DNA of 58,545 nt from Caldilineaceae bacterium (GCA_018003515.1 JAGNDO010000030.1:1-58545); one strand, 5' to 3'. Counted from the first letter of the stretch, positions 1 through 10,032 are shown. Program-made: numbers and translations. Notes: generated from the letters alone by a model not told the origin.

Positions 1-46
1 ATTGGGGATTGGGGGATTGGGGATTGGGGGATTGGGGATTGGGGTT
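1..46. repeat. GATTGGGG tandem repeat (G-rich, G-quadruplex-like)
   Basis: About five imperfect copies of a GGGATTGG-type unit lie directly before the first gene. Runs of four to five G separated by ATT could form a G-quadruplex on the plus strand. The same word family recurs at 33253-33356, 40611-40722 and, as complement, at 26181-26217. The array runs off the left edge of the window. Confidence 0.8.
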
Positions 47-52
47 GAAGAG

Positions 53-1231
53 ATGAGCAGAATGCTGCATATTTTGTTTGTGACTGGGGAGTATCCGCCT
101 ATGGCTGGGGGGGTTGGAGCCTATACAAAGGCCCTGGCCCAAGCCCTGGTGCCTTTGGGGGCGCGGGTGAGCGTGTTGACCTCCAAAGCCGCCGGGCCGC
201 CGCGGACTGAGGACGGGGTGACGATCTATGCGCGCCATGGGCGTTGGGGCCGTCGGGCCATGCGTCAGGCGGTGGTCCTGGCCAGGGAGATTGGGGCCGA
301 CTGGATTCATGTCCAATATCAGACCGCCGCGTTTCGCATGAATCCCAGTATCAACATGGCCCCGGATTTCTGGCGCAGGAATGGATTGTCCACGGCCTGG
401 ACGTACCACGATCTGCGTTACCCCTATCTTTTGCCCAAGATTGGGGATCGCATCCGCATCTTGATCAATTTGATGCCGGTAAAGAGCAGCGATCTGCTCA
501 TTTTCACCAACGAACCGGACCGGGATATTGTGGAACTCGAACGGTCCGATGCCGTTTCCATCCCCATCGGCAGCAACATCCCGGCCCGCACGGTCACACC
601 AGCGCAACGCACCGCCCGTCGCCAGGCCAGGGGCTACAGCCCGCAGGATCTGGTTATCGGCTACTTTGGCTTCCTCAACCGCAGCAAGGGCGGCCTCACC
701 CTGATCCGCACCCTGCATATCCTGCGCCAGTCCGGCCTCCCGGCCCGGCTGCTCATGATCGGGGACCGGGTGGGGGCCAGCGATCCCACCAATCACGCCT
801 ATTTGCAAGAAGTGGAGACCCTGGCCCAAACCCTGGGCGTGGTGGACCACATGCAGTGGACCGGCTTCCTGCCCGATGCGGAGGTGAGCGCGGATCTGGC
901 CGCCTGCGACGTGATGCTGCTGCCCTTCACAGACGGAGCCAGCCTGCGCCGGGGATCTTTGATGGCAGCCCTGGCCCAAGGTTGCCCTATTGTCACCACC
1001 ACCCTTGCCGAGGGAACGACCGAGCTGGTGGATGGCCGCGACCTGCTCTGCGTCCCCGTGAACGATGCCGAGGCCGCCGCCCAGGCCGTGGCCCGCATCG
1101 CCCAAGATCCGACCTTGGCCCACTCTCTGGGGCATCATGCCCGGCAGGCCAGCGGTCAGTTTTCCTGGGAAAACATCGCCCAACAACATCTTGCGCTGTA
1201 TTTACATAAGGGTAAATCTGGCAACGGGTAG
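53..1231 (+). CDS. Glycosyltransferase family 4 (GT-B fold)
   Basis: This 392-residue cytosolic or membrane-associated glycosyltransferase should move a sugar from an NDP-sugar to a lipid- or glycan-linked acceptor. The N-terminal domain opens with a beta strand and the glycine-rich loop GEYPPMAGGVGAY (about residues 9-22), typical of GT4. The C-terminal domain has a strand-turn GYFGFLNRSKGG near residue 203 and the nucleotide-binding region LPFTDGASLRRGS near residue 289, where a small-loop S/R-rich motif replaces the commoner EGFG. Length is normal for the family. I chose ATG 53 because residues upstream of it would be encoded by the G-rich tandem repeat. It is the first visible gene of a same-strand run with the GT-C proteins that follow, suggesting assembly of a cell-surface glycan. 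Acceptor and sugar cannot be told from sequence. Confidence 0.85.
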   Translation: MSRMLHILFVTGEYPPMAGGVGAYTKALAQALVPLGARVSVLTSKAAGPPRTEDGVTIYARHGRWGRRAMRQAVVLAREIGADWIHVQYQTAAFRMNPSINMAPDFWRRNGLSTAWTYHDLRYPYLLPKIGDRIRILINLMPVKSSDLLIFTNEPDRDIVELERSDAVSIPIGSNIPARTVTPAQRTARRQARGYSPQDLVIGYFGFLNRSKGGLTLIRTLHILRQSGLPARLLMIGDRVGASDPTNHAYLQEVETLAQTLGVVDHMQWTGFLPDAEVSADLAACDVMLLPFTDGASLRRGSLMAALAQGCPIVTTTLAEGTTELVDGRDLLCVPVNDAEAAAQAVARIAQDPTLAHSLGHHARQASGQFSWENIAQQHLALYLHKGKSGNG

Positions 1232-1288
1232 CACTCCGTGTTGGCCTCACTTTTGCGTGCCGATGGGGGGTCGGGCATAATAGACCCC

Positions 1289-3439
1289 ATGCAGCCTCGA
1301 CGCTCGTCCTCTCTACACCGGCTTGATCCAGCTTCAACGTCTGCCGTTTTTTCCTTGCCCGCCCCCTCTGCGTGGCTACGTTGGCTGCTGCTTTTTTTGA
1401 TTTTGGCCGCCTTTGGTCGGCTGGTCTGGCAGTTGGATCTCAAAACCTTGTGGTGGGATGAGAGCCTCAGCTTGCAGCGGGCCGAGTCCGGCTGGATCGA
1501 CTTGCTTCTGGGCCGCATCACGATTGTGGATGGAGTGCTTGCGCAGGGGGCCGGCCAGGTCGTCACCCGAGATCAACACCCCTTTACCTTTTTCCTGCTT
1601 TTGAGTCTTTTCGTGCGCCTGGCCGGGATCAGCGAGTTTGTGTTGCGCTTCCCCTCGCTCCTGGCCGCCACGCTGCTGGTGCCCACGGCCTGGGTTTTTG
1701 CCCGGCGTCTGGCCAAGCAGACCATTGCCCCGTCAAGCACCCCCATGTGGGCCGCCTTGCTGACCGCGGTCAGCCCCTTTTTTCTTTGGTATGGGCAAGA
1801 AGCCCGCCCCTATGCCCTGTGGGCCTGGCTGGGACTGTTGACCACCTATCTGCTCATGCGCTGGGCCGAGCAAGGGCAGGCCCGTTGGGGATGGGCCTAT
1901 GGGGGGCTGCTGCCCTTCTTTCTCTTCACCCACTATTTTGGGGTGCTGTTGCTGGCGGTCCATGCCCTGATAATTTTTAGCCATTGGGTGCCGCGCAAAC
2001 CGTGGCTGGCCTGGGGCTTGTTGGGGACGATATTGGCCGGGGCTGCGGGCCTGGGTGGACTGGGCGCATGGTGGCTGCTGGGTCAGCCTGGGGCCGGCAG
2101 CAATCTGAGTACGGTTTCCCTGGGCATCATGGTGCGGGACATGCTCAACGCCTACAGTTTGGGGTTGAGTGTAGATATCACCCAGGTCTGGTGGTTTGAT
2201 CTGATCTACGCGGGACTGGCCGGGGTGGGGGTGCTGTGGGGCATCCGGCGACCGGGTCTGCGACGCCAGGGGGGCTGGTTGTTGCCCGTCTATCTGTTGA
2301 TCCCTGTGCTGGTTCTGTACGCTGTCAACTTGGTGCAGCCCGCCTATATGAATGCCCGGCATTTGGCCCTGATCGCCCCGGCCTTTCTGCTTTTGGCGGC
2401 CAGCGGTCTGGGGATGATCTGGGGAGAGATGCCCGGTTGGTTTGGCGTTGGCATGGCCAGGAAAAGTGTGGCCCTGGCGGTGGCGTTGATCCTGCTGGTT
2501 GGGGTGGGGCGCAGCACGGTCAACTATTTCACCGATCCCATGTACAGCAAAGGCGGACGGCTGGATCTCATGGGCGCGGATCTGCTTCGCCAGATGCAAC
2601 CCGGGGATCTAGTCCTGGTTGATCCTCCCTTTGGCTGGCGTAACTTTGCCTACTACCTGCCCCTGGACAGCGCCACCGCCCATATCCAAAACGCCGATAC
2701 CGGCTGGCGGGCTGTCCCCTTGATGGGTGTGGAAGCCTGGCCCCGCACCTTCACCTTTCTGGATCAGGCGATCCAACACTACCGACGCATCTGGTTGGTG
2801 ACCGAAGGCACCCACCCCTATATCGATCCAGAGAAGAGAGTGGAGGCGTATCTCCAGCAAAACGCCTTCCGAGTGACCGAAGCTGGCTATTTCAGCCCAA
2901 ACACATATTTGGAACTGGATCTCTTTCTGCCCGCCCCACCCATCCGGGATGATTTGCCCCCATCCCTCCCGGAACAACCCCGCATCCCGGCTGTGTTTGG
3001 TCAACAGATTCGTCTGCACGGCTATGATGTGGGGGCGCGTTTTTCGGAACAGAGTGTGATTCCCATCACCCTGTACTGGGATCCACTGGTGGATATCCAG
3101 CAGCGTTTCAAATATATCTTGGAACTGGTGACGGCGGAGGGTCCACAAGCTGGGCAAATTCTGGCCCACACCGAGAGAGAACCCTATAATGGGTTCCTGC
3201 CCACCCTCTGGTGGCGGCCTGGGCCTATCATCCAAGAATACAGCGATCTTTTTCTGACCGGCCCGTTGCAGGCCGACCGCCGATATGAATTGCGCATCAC
3301 TCTGTACGATGCAGATACAAGCCAGCCCATTGAGGTGGAAATGGCGGCCACGTCCTCCGCGCCAGATCTCCCCGGCTTCCCGCGCATAGAAGACCGCACC
3401 CTTGTCACCCCTTTCTATGTGCCGTCTATCCTGCCCTAG
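1289..3439 (+). CDS. GT39-like (PMT_2) membrane glycosyltransferase
   Basis: This 716-residue integral membrane protein has the GT-C fold and should transfer sugar from a polyprenyl-phosphate donor on the outer face of the membrane. After a first transmembrane helix, the acidic motif WWDESLS near residue 56 matches the DE catalytic motif of protein-mannosyltransferase-like enzymes, followed by DQHPFTFFLLL near residue 94, also a family hallmark. About ten further hydrophobic helices run to roughly residue 410. The last 140 residues (from about 571) form a soluble beta-sandwich with a PITLYWD strand, also found in the next genes. ATG 1289 is preferred over an upstream GTG at 1238, because the extra 17 residues lack family features. 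It lies 57 bases after the GT4 gene and is probably co-transcribed with it. Confidence 0.82.
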   Translation: MQPRRSSSLHRLDPASTSAVFSLPAPSAWLRWLLLFLILAAFGRLVWQLDLKTLWWDESLSLQRAESGWIDLLLGRITIVDGVLAQGAGQVVTRDQHPFTFFLLLSLFVRLAGISEFVLRFPSLLAATLLVPTAWVFARRLAKQTIAPSSTPMWAALLTAVSPFFLWYGQEARPYALWAWLGLLTTYLLMRWAEQGQARWGWAYGGLLPFFLFTHYFGVLLLAVHALIIFSHWVPRKPWLAWGLLGTILAGAAGLGGLGAWWLLGQPGAGSNLSTVSLGIMVRDMLNAYSLGLSVDITQVWWFDLIYAGLAGVGVLWGIRRPGLRRQGGWLLPVYLLIPVLVLYAVNLVQPAYMNARHLALIAPAFLLLAASGLGMIWGEMPGWFGVGMARKSVALAVALILLVGVGRSTVNYFTDPMYSKGGRLDLMGADLLRQMQPGDLVLVDPPFGWRNFAYYLPLDSATAHIQNADTGWRAVPLMGVEAWPRTFTFLDQAIQHYRRIWLVTEGTHPYIDPEKRVEAYLQQNAFRVTEAGYFSPNTYLELDLFLPAPPIRDDLPPSLPEQPRIPAVFGQQIRLHGYDVGARFSEQSVIPITLYWDPLVDIQQRFKYILELVTAEGPQAGQILAHTEREPYNGFLPTLWWRPGPIIQEYSDLFLTGPLQADRRYELRITLYDADTSQPIEVEMAATSSAPDLPGFPRIEDRTLVTPFYVPSILP

Positions 3440-3462
3440 CCACCCTTCCCCCCAAAAACATC

Positions 3463-5805
3463 ATGCCAAACACCCAGCACCATCCGCTTCCAGCCAAATC
3501 ATCCCTTCAGCGCCACACCCTTGCCCAGCCCAAAAGGACTGGGGCTGTGACGATCATCCTGCTGATCTTCGCTTGCATCAGCCTCTGGTATAGCCAGGTT
3601 GTCCCCCCCTTTGAGGCCCCGGACGAGCTATATCATTATGCTTTCACCCGCCATTTGGCCCAGGGCAACCCTCTGCCCATCCAAGAATCCGTGCGCACCG
3701 GGCCGTGGGAGCAGGAGGGATCCCAGGCTCCTCTCTACTATTTCCTGATCGGGCGTCTGACCGCGGGCATAGATCAGAGCGATTTTTCGCAGATCAACAC
3801 CATCAACCCCCGGGCCAATCTGGGCGATCCCCTCTATCCCGGCAACAAGAATTACATGCTCTATAGCACCGTGACCCGGTCTTTGACTGGGGCAAACCTG
3901 GCCCTGCATCTAGGGCGTTGGTTTTCGGTGGCTTTGGGCTGTCTCACCCTGCTGCTGATCTACGGACTGGCTCGTCTGGCTTTTCCCAACTCTACGCTGC
4001 TGCCCCTTTACACCATGAGCCTGGTGGCGGCAATTCCGCAATTCGCCTTTATCAGCGCCACGGTCAATAACGACAATCTGATCATCCTGTTGAGCGCAGC
4101 AGTTCTTAATTGGCTGGCGCGGATTGTGGTCAAAAACCCTACAGACGCTGTGGGTGGGTGGGAATGGGGAATCCTGGGTCTGCTCTTGGGGCTGGCTGCC
4201 TTGAGCAAACTGCACGGCCTGGGCTTGATCGGCCTGGCTGTGGGAGTGATCCTGATGCGAGCAGTACAGCGGCGGCAGTGGCGATCCGTCGGGCTGCCGC
4301 TGGCAACAATTTTTTTGACGGTGATCATGGTTGCCGGGTGGTGGTATTGGCGCAATTTCACCCTGTACGGTGATTGGTTGGGGGTGCAGCACCTGATCAG
4401 CGTGAATGGTCAACGCGCTGCTTTTCCCACATGGGCAGGGCTGGTGGGAGAATTGCGAGGGTTACGATACTCGTTCTGGGGGCTATTTGGTTGGTTTAGC
4501 ATTTTGATGCCAGGGTGGATCTATCCACTCCTGGACAGTATCACCCTGCTGGCCTTGGTCGGGGCGGTGTTGGCCTATGGGCGGGGATGGCTCTCCAGTT
4601 CCGGGCCAGCGCGCATCCGCCCGGCTGTGCGCGTCCATTTGTTGGCGATCATGTGGACATTGCTCTCCCTGGGTCTCATCGGCTATTGGATCGCCATTGC
4701 CCAGGGTAGCCAAGGCCGCCTGTTTTTCCCAGCCATCGGCAGTTTTGGCCTGCTTTTAACATTTGGATTGGGGTATTGGGGGCATTTTTTGCCCAAAAGA
4801 TGGATGACCATGGGATTGGCTCTCCTGCCGGTCGGCTTAATCGCCTGCTCGCTCTACGCCTTGACCGTGTTGCTGCCGACCAGCTACCGAGCCTCCCCCC
4901 CCATAGACGAAGTGCCATCTTCAGCCCAACACATGGGCAAAATTTACGGCGATGCCCTGGAATTGGTCGCCATCAACCTGCCGGAGGGCCGCTTTAAGCC
5001 TGGGGAGACGGTACCCATCACGCTCTACCTGCGCGCCCTGGCCCCTCAGCTTCAAAATTCTGAACTCTTTGTACAGTTGCTGACCCAGGATAATCTGCCC
5101 ATCGGCAACATCACCACCCACCCGGGCTGGGGACGCAACCCCACCACGCTGTGGCAGCCAAACGCCATCTATGCCGACACCTATCTGGTTCCCGCTTGGG
5201 ACAATATCAGCAACCGCTCCCCATCCATAGCCAAAGTTTATGTAGGTTTTGCCCATGCGCAGACCGCGGATCTGCTGCCCGTGCAGGGGAACAGCTCGGA
5301 TTTGGACAACCGCACCGTGGGGACGGTGCAAGTGGATCTGCCCGCCCCCCTGGATCTGCAACAGCTCTCCTTGCGGCAAGCAGATGTCCGCTTTGGCCCG
5401 GCAGAGGGAGATGTGATGCGCTTGACCGGCTATACCCTGCCCGCCCAGCCAGCCATCGCCAGGGGAAAACCGATAACCGTCACCCTTCTCTGGCAGGGAA
5501 CGGGGATTCCAAGCGGGGATTACACCGCCTTTGTGCATCTGAACGCCAGGGATGGCACTTATCTGGCCGGCTATGACCAGCCTCCCGCGGAAGGTCGCTT
5601 CCCCACCAGCCTGTGGCGACCCGGGGACAGCAGCCTGAGCGATTTCACAATCACCCTGCCGCCGGATCTTGCCCCCGGTAGCTATGATCTCTGGACCGGT
5701 CTCTATGACCCGGCCAGCCCCACCTTTGCACGTCTGCCCATCACCGCCAGCGACTACCCCACCCAGGACAACCGGGTCTGGTTGGGCACAGTTGTCCTGC
5801 CATGA
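3463..5805 (+). CDS. GT-C-like polytopic membrane protein with two C-terminal beta-sandwich modules
   Basis: This 780-residue protein starts 23 bases after the previous stop. One transmembrane helix is followed by PPFEAPDELYHYAF near residue 50, whose acidic PDE motif after the first helix is characteristic of DUF2142/GT-C glycosyltransferases. Around eleven hydrophobic segments reach residue 475. The remaining 290 residues are soluble and look like two related modules, the first with PITLYLRA and the second with PITVTLLW, each ending in a GSYDLWTGLYDP-like strand in the last copy. The second module is closely similar to the ends of the genes at 1289 and 8076. Function is inferred as sugar transfer outside the membrane; donor and acceptor are unknown. 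No clear Shine-Dalgarno is visible before ATG 3463, consistent with translational coupling. Confidence 0.75.
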   Translation: MPNTQHHPLPAKSSLQRHTLAQPKRTGAVTIILLIFACISLWYSQVVPPFEAPDELYHYAFTRHLAQGNPLPIQESVRTGPWEQEGSQAPLYYFLIGRLTAGIDQSDFSQINTINPRANLGDPLYPGNKNYMLYSTVTRSLTGANLALHLGRWFSVALGCLTLLLIYGLARLAFPNSTLLPLYTMSLVAAIPQFAFISATVNNDNLIILLSAAVLNWLARIVVKNPTDAVGGWEWGILGLLLGLAALSKLHGLGLIGLAVGVILMRAVQRRQWRSVGLPLATIFLTVIMVAGWWYWRNFTLYGDWLGVQHLISVNGQRAAFPTWAGLVGELRGLRYSFWGLFGWFSILMPGWIYPLLDSITLLALVGAVLAYGRGWLSSSGPARIRPAVRVHLLAIMWTLLSLGLIGYWIAIAQGSQGRLFFPAIGSFGLLLTFGLGYWGHFLPKRWMTMGLALLPVGLIACSLYALTVLLPTSYRASPPIDEVPSSAQHMGKIYGDALELVAINLPEGRFKPGETVPITLYLRALAPQLQNSELFVQLLTQDNLPIGNITTHPGWGRNPTTLWQPNAIYADTYLVPAWDNISNRSPSIAKVYVGFAHAQTADLLPVQGNSSDLDNRTVGTVQVDLPAPLDLQQLSLRQADVRFGPAEGDVMRLTGYTLPAQPAIARGKPITVTLLWQGTGIPSGDYTAFVHLNARDGTYLAGYDQPPAEGRFPTSLWRPGDSSLSDFTITLPPDLAPGSYDLWTGLYDPASPTFARLPITASDYPTQDNRVWLGTVVLP

Positions 5806-5848
5806 GCCTGGCTATTTGGCGCATGAGAGAAAATTTCTGCGAAGCCCT

Positions 5849-8083
5849 ATGACATCCAGGACACGATCTTTTCGACCGCTTATTGTCTACCTCCTGCTTG
5901 CCGCTCTCTTTTACGCGCCCATTGTCATGGGGCTGCGCACCTTCCCCGATGGGGACTTCACCCATCACTTTTTGCCCTTTAGCCTTTTTCAGCAAAGCGA
6001 ATGGCTGGCCGGACGCTGGCTGCCAGTTTGGAATCCCTATACCTATGCCGGCCACCCCTTTTTGGCCGATATCCAGGCTGCGCTCTTCTACCCTCTAGGC
6101 GATCTGCTGCTTTTGTTGACCCTGCCCTTCCGCAGTCCCGCAGCCCGGCTCTATTTTCTGCAAATAGAAGCGGTGTTGCATGTTGCCTTGGCCGGCCTCT
6201 TTACCCACTTGCTGGTTCAACAGTTGACTCGCAGCAAACTGGCTGGCTTTACGGCTGGCGTACTCTTTGCCTTCTCTGGTTATCTGACCGGTTATCCTCC
6301 TCTGCAATTGGCTATTCTGCGCACGGCTATTTGGCTGCCTTTGATCCTCTGGCTGCTCTTGCGCGCAGCAGAAGAGCCAGGTCGTTGGCGCTGGTGGGTG
6401 GGGGCGGCCCTTGCCTGGAGTACCGCCTTCCTGGCCGGGCATCCTCAAACATTCATGCATTTGAGTTACGTGGTTGCAGGCTGGCTTGCCCTGCATGGAG
6501 TTAGGGCATTTTTTATACAAAGACAACAGCGTGAATTAGCACCGAATCGGCCCAAACAGGTCATGGCGGGAATGATTGCCTGTTGCCTTTTGATGGTTGC
6601 CTTCTGCGCGGCCCAACTCTTGCCCAGCCTGGAATTTACCCGCTTGAGTGTACGGTCCAGCGTTGACTACGCATACGTCAGCGGCGGCTTTCCTGTGCAG
6701 GACATCTGGCAGATGCTCTTTCCGGCCATCCTTACCCAGTTTTCTCCCCTTTTCATCGGGATTCCGGGTCTCGCTCTAGCCATGCTTGGTCTCACCCAAC
6801 TACGCAAGACCTATTATCCATTCATTTTTGTTTTGATAGCTGGCCTATCTATACTGCTCTCCCTTGGCGACAATGGCTTTCTCTATCCCCTTTTCTACCG
6901 CTACGCGCCGGGCTGGAATCTTTTCCGGGGACAGGAACGGGCGGCCTATCTTGTGGCTTTTGGACTGAGCGTCCTGGCTGGGTATGGGATGGTCGCGCTG
7001 ACAGAATTGAATCTGCGGGCGCGGCGACTGATCGGCGGCGGGCTGATGGTTGCGGTGATTATCGCCGTGCTGATCTTCGGCCTTTTTTGGCAGAAAACTG
7101 GCCGCGGTGCCTTGAGCGGAGGAGAGTTTGCCGGTGTTGGCCTGCTCTCCATATTGATCGCCCTGGCCGTGGCCTGGCTGCTTTGGCAGAAATCCTGGAC
7201 AGTCTGGCGGGGATGGATACTGGTGGGATTGGGGGGGGCGGTGCTTCTGTGGGCAAATGGGGGAACAAATGTGGCTGATTTCAGCCCTGCCCGCAAGACA
7301 TTGATCTCGCCGGAGATAATGGCTACCCAGGCCGCCCAGGCCAATGGGCGAGTCTACAACGAATATCGGGTGTATGAGGACTATGGCGTTTCTGCCTCTG
7401 TTGAGGATGTGTGGGGCAGCAGCCCCCTGCGCTTGACCGCGTATGCTGCGCTCTTTGACAATTTTCCTCTGGACCGTATGTGGCGCTTGCTGGGCGTAGA
7501 GACCGTCCTGACCTGGCGGCGGGAACTATTTGTGCCATCCGAACTCCTGGCAGAGTATGCACAGGCCACAGATACAACCTACCTGCACCGGTTGACCGAT
7601 CCCAATCCCCGAGCCTGGTTGGTGCAGGATGTGCAGTTTGCCAACGACGCCGACACCTACGCCCTCCTGGCGGACCACACCTTTGATCTGGACAAAACGG
7701 CGCTGCTTCCCCTGGCCGCCGAGTCGTCAGCCCAACCCGATGTCCTGCCCGCGTCCCATCCGCCCACAATCCAATTGGACCGCCCCGCACCCAATCGTAT
7801 CCATATCACCCTCACCGACAACCCTGGCGGCCTCCTCGTCGTCAGCGAAAACTGGCTTCCCGGTTGGCGTGTTCAGTCCTCAATGCCAACTCCCCAAGAT
7901 CCAATACCCGTCCTGCGCGCCAACTTGACCCTGCTCGCCCTCCCCCTCCCCGCCGGTGACTTGGCCCTTGATCTCGTCTACTGGCCCGATTCCCTTACGT
8001 GGGGGCTCGTCATCACCGGCGCAGCGTTTGTGGGGGTGTTCATTGGTTTCCTCTATCACCGGCGGAGGAAACCCCATGCTTGA
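5849..8083 (+). CDS. YfhO-family membrane protein (GT-C superfamily)
   Basis: This 744-residue polytopic protein has the YfhO signature: FPDGDFTHHFLPF shortly after the first helix, then WNPYTYAGHPFLAD near residue 61 in the first external loop. YfhO proteins are GT-C-like and, where studied in Firmicutes, modify teichoic or lipoteichoic acid with sugars (family knowledge). Twelve or so transmembrane helices end near residue 475, an extracytoplasmic domain follows, and a final helix precedes the basic tail RRRRKPHA-like end. ATG 5849 was chosen because upstream sequence overlaps the preceding gene and is Pro-rich out-of-frame shadow. The stop overlaps the start of the next gene by eight bases, so the two are translationally coupled. 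Confidence 0.78.
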   Translation: MTSRTRSFRPLIVYLLLAALFYAPIVMGLRTFPDGDFTHHFLPFSLFQQSEWLAGRWLPVWNPYTYAGHPFLADIQAALFYPLGDLLLLLTLPFRSPAARLYFLQIEAVLHVALAGLFTHLLVQQLTRSKLAGFTAGVLFAFSGYLTGYPPLQLAILRTAIWLPLILWLLLRAAEEPGRWRWWVGAALAWSTAFLAGHPQTFMHLSYVVAGWLALHGVRAFFIQRQQRELAPNRPKQVMAGMIACCLLMVAFCAAQLLPSLEFTRLSVRSSVDYAYVSGGFPVQDIWQMLFPAILTQFSPLFIGIPGLALAMLGLTQLRKTYYPFIFVLIAGLSILLSLGDNGFLYPLFYRYAPGWNLFRGQERAAYLVAFGLSVLAGYGMVALTELNLRARRLIGGGLMVAVIIAVLIFGLFWQKTGRGALSGGEFAGVGLLSILIALAVAWLLWQKSWTVWRGWILVGLGGAVLLWANGGTNVADFSPARKTLISPEIMATQAAQANGRVYNEYRVYEDYGVSASVEDVWGSSPLRLTAYAALFDNFPLDRMWRLLGVETVLTWRRELFVPSELLAEYAQATDTTYLHRLTDPNPRAWLVQDVQFANDADTYALLADHTFDLDKTALLPLAAESSAQPDVLPASHPPTIQLDRPAPNRIHITLTDNPGGLLVVSENWLPGWRVQSSMPTPQDPIPVLRANLTLLALPLPAGDLALDLVYWPDSLTWGLVITGAAFVGVFIGFLYHRRRKPHA

Positions 8084-9998
8084 TACGTTGCGCCCTGCTT
8101 CTGGTGCCTCACGCAGTCCATTTCACTCCTCAACCATCCTTGTCTATGCCAGGCAAAATATCCACTATCCTATCCTTCTGCTTGCCTTTGCCCTGCGCCT
8201 CTTCCGTCTGGATTTCCAGGAACTGCGGGGAGATGAGGCCTTTGGCTACTTCTTCAGCCTGCGTCCCTACACCGATATCATCGCCGCCACCCTTTCCCTG
8301 CGCGAACCCCACCCGGTGGGCAGCTATTTCCTCCAACACCTTTGGTTGGGGATGGCGGGCCATAGCGAGTTTTCCTTGCGCTTTGTCAGCGTTTGGTTTG
8401 GCGTGTTGGCCGTGGCGCTCCTTTACCGCCTGGCTCGGCAGATGGGCTTTGCGCCCACGACAGACGCTACGGCGGCCCTGCTCCTGGCCGTCAGCCCTTA
8501 CGCCGTTTGGCACAGCCAGGACGCACGCATGTATTCGATCCTCGCCGCCCTGACACTGTCCAGCACATGGTTGATGATAAAAGCCTTGCAGGGAGGAGGC
8601 CGGCCAACTTGGCTGCTCTACGTGATGGTTAGCTGGCTGGCCCTGCACACCCACTATTTCGCCCTTTTTGTGTTGGTGGCCCAAAATGGCTTTCTTCTGG
8701 GGCGAGTACTCCTCATCTCCCAAGAGCGTTCCACTACCGTGCGATGGGTACAATGGCAGATTGTCCTGGGGCTTGCCTACCTGCCCTGGCTGTTCGCCGC
8801 GGCGGGCACGCTGACCGGTTATGGCGGCAATGGCGATTCACCGGGCTTTGGGGCGATGGTTCAGCGCTCTTTGGCCGTCTTTGTTGTCGGTGAGAGCCTC
8901 TCCACAAGCTGGATGACTGGGGTTGCTGGGGGCGTAGGGCTTTTCATTTTGCTGGGGGCAATTTTGCTCTGGCGAGAGGGGAGCGGCCAGAGATCGGCCT
9001 TGATTCTGCTAACTTTTCTATGGGCCATCCCCGTGCTGATCACCTGGGCCAGCGCCCAGAACCGTCCCATCTTCAACGAGCGCTATCTGATTGCCGCCGC
9101 TCCTCCGTTCTACCTCCTCTTGGCGGCAATTTTCACCCATGCGCCCCCCGCCATGCCCTCTGTTTTGCGTTTCGCTTTGCGCTATCTTTCCCCGCTTCTT
9201 CTATTTGGCCTCCTTCTCCTCTCCCTGACCAATCACTTTTATCACCCCGCCTACTCCAAAACCAGAGGCTGGAGAGAATTGGCCGCAGCGTTCGAACGTT
9301 TTTCTGCCGGCTTACCGTCCGATCAGGTGCGCCTGGCCCAGAATTTTCCAGATCCAACCATCTGGTACTACTATGAGGGATCGGTAGCACACATCGTCCT
9401 GCCACCTCGGGCCGGGGATGAAGCCGGGGCGGCGGAGGTGGTGGCGCAATTGGCCGCGTCCGGCGTGACCAGGGTGATCCTGCCCATTCAGCCAGCCGCC
9501 TGGTGGGATGACACGCAGATTGCTTCAAGATCTTTGGCCCAGGCATACGGGTTGACGGCTCAATTCCCCGTGGGTGTCTGGCCCCTGGAAATCTACAGCC
9601 GTCCATTCAGCAGGCCGCACCTACTTAGCGCGCAGTTTAACAATGGCCTGCGGCTGAGTGGGTCAATGGTTGAGCCAGATGTCGTCACCCCTGGCGGGTT
9701 GCTGACGGTCTACCTGACCTGGGACACGCAAGCCGCGCTTTTGTCTGGCAGCGAGAAGCTCTTCCTGCACCTGCTGGACCCCGCCGGGCAGATCGTCAGC
9801 CAGACGGATACGCCATTTCAACCCCACAGACAAGCGGAAGAAGCCATGATCTATGGTTTGTTGCTTCCAGAGCCATTGCCGTCTGGTCCATATCGATTGA
9901 TTGTGGGGCTGTACGATCCATCCCAACCCACTGCCCCGCGTATGGGGACAACCCTGGGAACGGAATTTGTTGAGTTGGGCGTGTTGCCCGAGTGGTAG
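8076..9998 (+). CDS. GT39-like (PMT_2) membrane glycosyltransferase
   Basis: This 640-residue GT-C enzyme starts at ATG 8076 inside the last codons of the YfhO-like gene, with a good Shine-Dalgarno (CGGAGGAA, 8063-8070). The acidic motif GDEAFGYF near residue 51 and LREPHPVGSYFLQH near residue 76 match the catalytic DE loop and the conserved first-loop region of the polyprenyl-phosphate-dependent mannosyltransferase-like family. About ten helices follow. The C-terminal 110 residues repeat the beta-sandwich of the neighbours (GGLLTVYLTWD, then GPYRLIVGLYDPS). It is the last gene of the glycan cluster. The shared C-terminal domain in three neighbours suggests a common acceptor-binding or glycan-contact role, which is inference. 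Confidence 0.82.
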   Translation: MLDTLRPASGASRSPFHSSTILVYARQNIHYPILLLAFALRLFRLDFQELRGDEAFGYFFSLRPYTDIIAATLSLREPHPVGSYFLQHLWLGMAGHSEFSLRFVSVWFGVLAVALLYRLARQMGFAPTTDATAALLLAVSPYAVWHSQDARMYSILAALTLSSTWLMIKALQGGGRPTWLLYVMVSWLALHTHYFALFVLVAQNGFLLGRVLLISQERSTTVRWVQWQIVLGLAYLPWLFAAAGTLTGYGGNGDSPGFGAMVQRSLAVFVVGESLSTSWMTGVAGGVGLFILLGAILLWREGSGQRSALILLTFLWAIPVLITWASAQNRPIFNERYLIAAAPPFYLLLAAIFTHAPPAMPSVLRFALRYLSPLLLFGLLLLSLTNHFYHPAYSKTRGWRELAAAFERFSAGLPSDQVRLAQNFPDPTIWYYYEGSVAHIVLPPRAGDEAGAAEVVAQLAASGVTRVILPIQPAAWWDDTQIASRSLAQAYGLTAQFPVGVWPLEIYSRPFSRPHLLSAQFNNGLRLSGSMVEPDVVTPGGLLTVYLTWDTQAALLSGSEKLFLHLLDPAGQIVSQTDTPFQPHRQAEEAMIYGLLLPEPLPSGPYRLIVGLYDPSQPTAPRMGTTLGTEFVELGVLPEW

Positions 9999-10032
9999 AC
10001 AAGGCGTTGCGTTCAATCTGAAAGGTATTCTT

